DNA from: Paraspadella gotoi
Taxonomy: Eukaryota > Chaetognatha
Assembly: GCA_051294375.1 (NCBI GenBank)
Contig: CM119264.1
Span: forward strand, 3,081,575 to 3,145,574
Direction of reading: 5' to 3'
Length of the DNA stretch: 64,000 bases
This document shows positions 58,626 through 64,000 of the stretch, in pieces. Below the pieces are notes generated by a model that saw nothing but the letters and a program-made list of their open reading frames with translations, searched no databases and was not told the origin of the DNA. Positions within the stretch are counted from its first letter, which is position 1, and every line of letters begins with the position of its first letter. A program made the position numbers and the translations under genes.

Positions 58626-59082
58626 ACCATTGGTCATAGTTTATGAAAGACTAACAACAGAAAGCAAGCATTTAAGAAACTCACAACTACAAAAATAATG
58701 AGGAAGAGAAGAAGTAGAGAAAGAAAAAGAGAAAGCAAAAGAGAGAAAGAGAAAACAAAATATAGAATTCGAATTTGATGTTATCCTTTCGTTTCAATGT
58801 GTTATGAGATTAGCAAAAATATTTGTTTTGTTACAACAACAATTTTATTTGATATAAAAAACAGACATGTTTCGAATCTGTTTCAAGTCTTTATCAGCGC
58901 ATTCAAGAGCCAGAGTTAAAGAGAAAATACCATTAAATACTTTAGTTTGTTTTAAATCTTAATATTTTAAATTTAAAGTTAAATTATAAAATTAACCGAT
59001 CTTAACGGTTAACCGTTAAAAATGTTTGTTTTAACGGTTAAGCGAATTTTCTAAAAAATTAACGGTTATCGGAACTCTACTT
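58626..59082 (+). repeat. ~0.48-kb direct repeat, copy 2
   Basis: A diverged copy of 56,326-56,808, ending at the same GGAACTCT. The next element begins directly after it, which suggests nested or adjacent insertions. Confidence 0.82.
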
Positions 59083-59763
59083 TCAGTAAGTTTTCTGAAG
59101 AAATTTGAAATAAAATAATATTAATTTTATTATCTTCTGAAAGCCCTTTCAAATCTAAAAAGAATGACATACTTACAAATACTGTAGTATAAAATTTAAC
59201 TGGCCCAGCTTTAATTTAATTAGGATATTCAAAAACGAGACATCTTTTTAAATTTATGATATTTATCAAATTGTGATTGGCTTTCTTAAATCCTTTTTTC
59301 TCAGTCTCTTTCATGATACTTATATAAATAATAATATTTTATGTTAGAATAATTTAAACAGGTCATATATTTTGAAAAAAGATTTAAAATTTTAAATAAT
59401 TCACTTTTGACACTCTTAATTGAACCAAGGCTGGGCTGCTCACTTTTTATGTTAGAGCTTTAGTAAGTATATCATTCTCTTCATATTTTTAAGGGCTTTC
59501 TGAGGATATTAATATTGTTAATATTTTAATAAATAAAAAGTTTTTAAAAAAATTGAATTTAAAAAGTTAGAAAATGAAACCCGATTTTACAAACCAACTT
59601 TCTCCACTCATTGTCAAAGCATATCTTAACTGATCAATATAAAATTTTAACACATAAATAGTTTTAGTATTTTGTACTCAACTAATTTTTAAAATCAATG
59701 AAATAACCACTGGTTTGCAAATGACAGCATATTTCTACCGGCGTTTGTAAAATTGTCACCATG
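59083..59763 (+). mobile_element. Partial copy of the 50.2-51.0-kb foldback MITE (left arm missing)
   Basis: It matches from CTTTCAGTAAGTTTTCTGAA through GATACTTATATAAA to the right terminus GTAAAATTGTCACCATG, followed by TA. An internal segment at about 59,445-59,540 is not in the other copy. Confidence 0.8.
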
Positions 59764-59965
59764 TATCTGGTTATCACGTTCCATTAGTGAGGCAGTGAGG
59801 AAGTTGAAATGTGTGTCCATTTTCTTTGTTTCATATCGATTCAAGTATTTTTTGTTTGAATTTCAACTTCATTATGATTTACTGCAATATGCAAATTAGA
59901 TTATAGTACTTTTTCATTAATTTTTTTTGATAGTAAGGTCTGGCGAGATCCTTATACTTTTAAGA

Positions 59966-60887
59966 TTTTTAAAAATTGAATTATCTTGTTATTACTGTCA
60001 GAACAAAAACAGATGAGAAAATAGAACTTATAACAAAATTGACAACTCAAATCCAGCCAATATTTTCAAACAAAAAAATCTGGATAACCAAGATAATATT
60101 TTAGTATCTGACTGACAGTTACAACATCAACCACTTGTAAAACATTCTTTACTGAAAAAAACCAAAAAGAAAAACAATTCCATCTCGAACAAAAATGATT
60201 AAGATTTTCGCGACTCTATATCTTGAACTTCTTAAATCTTGCCATTTTTCTAAAATTACTTTTTTCGGATGTTAGTTTTTTTGTCATTTTTAGTTGCGCC
60301 GCGAGTACACGTAGACCATGTCAGTTTTTGGTCAGTCAATCAGTTCATTGGTATGTCCGTCCATTGGTCAGCCCCACTTACGTTAAAAATGCATATAATT
60401 TGCCTATAGTTGGTTGCTCATTTGTTAAGACAGAAAAAAACCTCAAATCTAAGGGAATGCTTAAGCAGGAATTCCTAAAACTATAAGAAATAAAAGACCT
60501 AAATTTGATGCAGTGCATGTAATAAATTTTTTTATCATGACCTGTCACGTCATGTCATATCATGTGATTAAATGGAAATACACATAAAAATAAAGTCCCT
60601 GCGGCGCAACACATTGGAATTACCGTTCTTTTTTTTTTGGCTCAATTAAGAAATTTCTACTTTCCAATTCCAAAAAAAGTTAGCAAACTAACTAATTAGT
60701 CTTTGCTAAAAATTATAAACAAAAGACAATTTTTTTGTTTTTTACTTTAGTAAGAGATGGTTTGGAAATGGCATGGAGATTAGGGAGTTGCCCCTCTGAC
60801 GTTTGATCGATCCTTTTACTTGAATCATGAAGGATAGCAAATTCAATGGCGGGACGATCATTCCAATACATTTATTTTAATTTGGAA
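59966..60887 (-). repeat. Dispersed ~0.93-kb repeat, copy 2 (inverted relative to 44.8 kb)
   Basis: It is the reverse complement of copy 1, with both ends matching: AAAATTGAATT at the left corresponds to AATTCAATTTT at 45,720, and TTAATTTGGAA at the right corresponds to TTCCAAAT at 44,788. Confidence 0.85.
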
Positions 60888-62084
60888 AAGAAGCCGTTGT
60901 TACGAAAATATGACTAATGCCTAACCAGAATCTAATGATTTCTTCATATAATTAGCGATGCTCTTTTATCAGTTGGCCTCTGCCTCAATAATTGCTCACT
61001 TTTCTAGTTATTTTGGTAAGTTCGTGATAGTGAGAGTTTTTGTGCCGAGTTAGCGCGAGAATTAGGCGTCAGGGAAGCATCGCTATTTTAATTATTTATG
61101 GCAACGGCCGCTCCCGATTTTGGGCGGCATTGCAATACATTAGAAGTTTTCGTCATCGGAGTGCCTCGCTCAAGCGCTTTGTCGAAGACTCTCTACCTTG
61201 GCGGGCCTGCAAGGGCTCATCGAGAAGAAAAACCGCCACGTGTCGCGGCACGGATCGACGTTTTCATGAAAACGACTTGATCATTGTTGGACGGGCGTAA
61301 GATCTCGACGTCAACGACCCCGCTTTCATCACGATTAGGAGATCTCCGGTGGACGGCGTAGTCGGCGTGATCTGCAGCAGCGCCGGTCAGTATGTCGAGC
61401 CTCTAAGAGGAAAACGCCGGGATTCAATTCGTCTCGATCTCTTGCTCTTCCACCCGCGCGGAATAAAAGAGCGTGATTTCGACGCCGCGTCTCTAAGAGC
61501 TTTACGACGGTGTTGGATAGGAAAACGGAGGTCAAGCGCGCTCATCAAATAACGGGAGTGCCGAAGGCAGCCTCTTCCGGCGTTTTTTGTGGATTTTGCA
61601 GAGTTTTTGTAAGTCGCGAAATTTTATTTCGCGCTGTTAATTGGCAAAGGAGAAAAATATTCGAAAACTCGAATCGCGGGCGAATTCTCGATGTGAAGAG
61701 ACAGTGAGGCGACTTACCACCGGTCTGTCTCTCTAAACCCTTCCTCTCTCCTCTTTCTTCGAGCCGGTCTATTCCAGACGGTCACTTTGCCCTAGCTTTG
61801 GCAATGACCTTAGATTGACCGGACACAGTAATAGGGCCGAGGCGACCGTAAGGTCAAGTTGGTCCGGGCGATGATAAAAGTGGATCAGGAGAGAGCTAGT
61901 CTCACTTCTTTTCTACTTCTCTTACATCGTCACAATTCTTCTCCTCACTTTTATTATTATTATTTTCGTCTTCTAAAACAGTAATTATTGTTATGTGTTA
62001 ATGACAGAACCGTTCAATATAAGCAGTCCCTGAGCTTCAGATCAGGCTGTAACACCATGTTACAGGCAGGTTAAGCGCCCCGTC
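60888..62084. other. GC-richer unclassified region, possible retroelement LTR or leader
   Basis: Base composition rises at about 61,020. Short open frames at 61,098-61,280 and 61,349-61,552 are not continuous and match nothing I know. TGTAACACCATGTTACA at 62,048-62,064 is a palindrome of the kind found at LTR ends. The tRNA-like unit and gag-like region follow, so this could be LTR sequence, but I found no second LTR in the window. Confidence 0.35.
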
Positions 62085-62096
62085 CCTCTTAACTGC

Positions 62097-62171
62097 TGGA
62101 CGACCACCGGGCTTGAACCCCGGACCTTTGGGTTGGGAGGCGAATGACTTGCCTCTGGCACCAATGGCCGC
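62097..62171 (-). tRNA. tRNA-like unit (Gly-like), CCA encoded, head of a SINE-like family
   Basis: The 75-base minus-strand unit starts GCGGCCATTGGTGCCAGAGG and ends GGTCGTCCA. The 5' GCGGCCA can pair with the 3' TGGTCGT (two wobbles). The T arm is CCGGG-GTTCAAG-CCCGG with a good B-box, and the anticodon region CGCCTCCCAA recalls tRNA-Gly(CCC). The anticodon stem does not close, so it is probably not a working tRNA. The same 5' flank (62,172-62,203) occurs in the acyltransferase introns. It could alternatively be an extended primer-binding site of the retroelement to its right. Confidence 0.55.
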
Positions 62172-62251
62172 TGATGAACGGTTGGTGGATTTTAGTCCAC
62201 CATACATCCCCCCCTCCCATAGGGAGATGTCTGTTGCGTCTCTTCAGTGAA

Positions 62252-62354
62252 TTGTTGTTGATGGAAAGTTCGTCACCAAGTTGAGGCATGTTGCTTGATG
62301 TGTTGTTGGTGGAAAGTGCATCGCCAGGTTGAGGCATGTCGCCTGAAAGTGTTG
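62252..62354. repeat. Two-unit ~51-bp tandem repeat
   Basis: GATGGAAAGTTCGTCACCAA, GTTGAGGCATGTTGC is followed by GGTGGAAAGTGCATCGCCA, GGTTGAGGCATGTCGC. On the minus strand the units read MPQPGDALSTNN and MPQLGDELSINN. No larger frame supports a protein. Confidence 0.75.
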
Positions 62355-62383
62355 TTGTTGCTGTTGTGTTCGGAAGTCGGGCT

Positions 62384-62414
62384 CACCAATGAAGTGGATT
62401 TTAGTCCACCATAG
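62384..62414 (-). mobile_element. Fragment of the SINE-like leader
   Basis: CACCAATG then GTGGATTTTAGTCCACCATA repeats the leader at 62,160-62,205 with an internal deletion, in the same orientation. Confidence 0.55.
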
Positions 62415-62458
62415 ATGGAAGATTTATTCTTCTGTAGAAACTATTTCGTTGATAGGAT

Positions 62459-63785
62459 GTGAAAACGCCGTGGGAAACGAAGCGCCGCTATCGTCGGTTT
62501 TTTCAGAATCTATCTCTCTGGCTCACCATGTCGCCGCCAGCGGCGTCAAAGCATCCCGCCCGACCTTTTTTCCCGCCGAATGTGTCTTCTACAAATGAGT
62601 CAAATTTTAAGTCTGCATCGTTGTTCGCCGATGACGGCAACACCTGTTTGGAACCGGCGCCGTTGACGGTGACCCCCTGCGTTTCGGCGTCTGACAAAAG
62701 CCGGCTCAACTTCGTCTCTACTCTTCCCCGATGATTCCGTCTACCGATCTTCAAATTTGGAGTCAATGTAGCGTCGCCTAGAGGTGTCTCTACCTGCCCT
62801 GTCTTCCTCTGCTGCTTCCGTTGTGTTGTTGGAGGCGGTGCCGGCGGAGGCGCCGGTTGACGCCATCGGATCGTCCTGCATCTCCTCTAGCCAAGGGATT
62901 GCCGACGTCGCGACTATTGGCAAAACTTTAGTTTTAACTGACAACGAAAACGACGACGAAGAGAAAGAAGAAGAAGAGAGAAAAAACTCAAATTTAAATT
63001 TGGCGATTGACTCTACTTTCGAAAGGATGACGCTAAAAATTCGCCACGATGGCGCCGGTCTCTCTCAACATTTGCTGCGGCGTCAATGCCCCTTCGGCGG
63101 CATCGGATTCCAACATCTCGACGCCGTTTTGTCCGTTGGTCAACTCCGCTGTGGAGACGACAGGCTTCTTGAAGATTCAAGCGCAAATGCTCGCCTTCCA
63201 AATGCTCCAACAGCAGCGCCCAAAGGTTAAAACCGACGAAAATACAACGCGTCTGGACTATGAGCAGCAGCTTCGTGATTTCAAGAGTTGCGTAGTTTCG
63301 TTGGACTCTGCGACTTCGGCGGCCTTCCAAAATGGTCCGTCGAGAGATACGTCAATCGACGCAACGCGGCCGACGCCCTTCGCGATGCGATTCAATTGTT
63401 TAAGAGGAAATAGGGATTAAAAAGAACAACGACAGACGAAATGTTGCAGCAAGTCCTCACTGACGAAAAGCTCGACCGTGCGGCAGGACCCCACGCTCTT
63501 CTGATCAACCTGCAGCAAATCCAAGATCTCGCGCTGGAGATGGGCCAGCTGGTGGACCTGGACCGGGCGTCGGTGATGTCATATTTTCTAGCTTTGTCCA
63601 CTCTGCAGCGGGGATCATAAACTGAAATGCTGCGCCCAGTTCATCTCCATGGAACCGGCGTCGCAGCATCGTTTTATCGCCGCTGCTTTAATTGCCTGGG
63701 AAGTGGACATTGGATTGAAGACTGCTTTGCGATTGAAAGATGCTTCTGCGACGAGAATCATCATCATCCTCTTCTCCACTTCTGA
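62459..63785 (+). pseudogene. Decayed gag-like region of a BEL/Pao-type LTR retrotransposon
   Basis: GC-richer sequence with several overlapping short frames (62,784-63,230; 63,049-63,420; 63,441-63,620; 63,627-63,785) that shift phase and contain stops. The decisive feature is at 63,684-63,725: CFNCLGSGHWIEDC, a C-x2-C-x4-H-x4-C zinc knuckle. It is followed by CFCDENHHHPLLHF at 63,741-63,782, as in BEL/Pao gag proteins where a second Cys/His cluster ends HHxLLH. A TAA at 63,618-63,620 separates this from an upstream helical frame in the same phase. No protease, reverse transcriptase or integrase is visible before the window ends. Confidence 0.5.
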
Positions 63786-64000
63786 CGAGGAGATGAGTGA
63801 GCGGAACATCCTGGAATCTGCCATCGGACGATAGGACCGCCAGAAAGACTGACGACGATGTGACTTTGTCGGGTAGCCGTCGGGCGAGTGCCCGCTCCAC
63901 GCCCGGCTACGCCTATCGAGTTTCGCGACGAACAAATATGGGAGAAAAACTTTGCTTGAAATGGTATTTAATAGTCAGAAGTATGTTTATTTTCATTTTA

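Noticed and set aside
62160-62205. CTGATGA next to a hairpin, as in a hammerhead ribozyme
   Set aside because: The minus- or plus-strand sequence lacks the required GAAA core and a matching third stem.

Overview
This is animal genomic DNA. It is AT-rich between genes, has GT-AG introns, carries many simple repeats inside introns, and holds DNA-transposon and retroelement debris. The animal is an invertebrate to judge by an NRF-type acyltransferase gene and a BEL/Pao-like gag remnant. I cannot fix the phylum. Three runs of N (25, 25 and 100 bases) mark scaffold joins.

About 1 to 31,430, plus strand: one very large gene, open at the left edge. I could chain 39 exons whose splice phases all agree. 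The visible coding length is 17,244 nt after the first two bases, exactly divisible by three, giving 5,747 residues ending at TAA 31,428-31,430. The product is a giant single-pass membrane protein. It has about 2,900 residues of cysteine-rich CPxGxYC (GCC2/GCC3, ephrin-receptor-like) modules, an RKKR furin-type site, a small membrane-proximal domain and one transmembrane helix. The cytoplasmic part is about 2,630 residues: segments resembling DPxTG/VPI repeats, a long charged coiled coil, a compact domain with an HxxxH helix, and Ala/Ser-rich and helical ends. Exons 1-2 are AT-rich and later exons are GC-rich. The large intron 14 (16,895-20,169) holds a small two-exon gene on the minus strand that predicts a membrane protein.

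32,700 to 42,645, plus strand: an acyltransferase-3 gene with an N-terminal NRF (nose resistant to fluoxetine) domain, present three times. The blocks are nearly identical even in introns and are separated by 25-N gaps. Each has different one-base indels and each is incomplete in a different way. The likeliest reading is one locus, assembled as three overlapping unpolished contigs. Only the third block reaches the stop codon.

42,646 to 64,000: no convincing host gene. It holds a 950-bp TA-flanked inverted-repeat element just after the acyltransferase stop, an 879-bp foldback element with about 220-bp terminal inverted repeats plus a partial relative, and a roughly 0.9-kb dispersed repeat in opposite orientations at 44.8 and 60.0 kb with a diverged third copy. 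There are other repeat pairs, an LTR-like GC island, and two full-length antisense tRNA-like sequences that keep an encoded CCA. At the right end is a decayed gag-like region with a clear CCHC zinc knuckle.

The observations most worth following are the giant receptor-like protein itself, tandem repeats that start at exon ends and re-copy the 5' splice site in several introns of this gene, and a perfect 46-bp-arm hairpin in intron 1.
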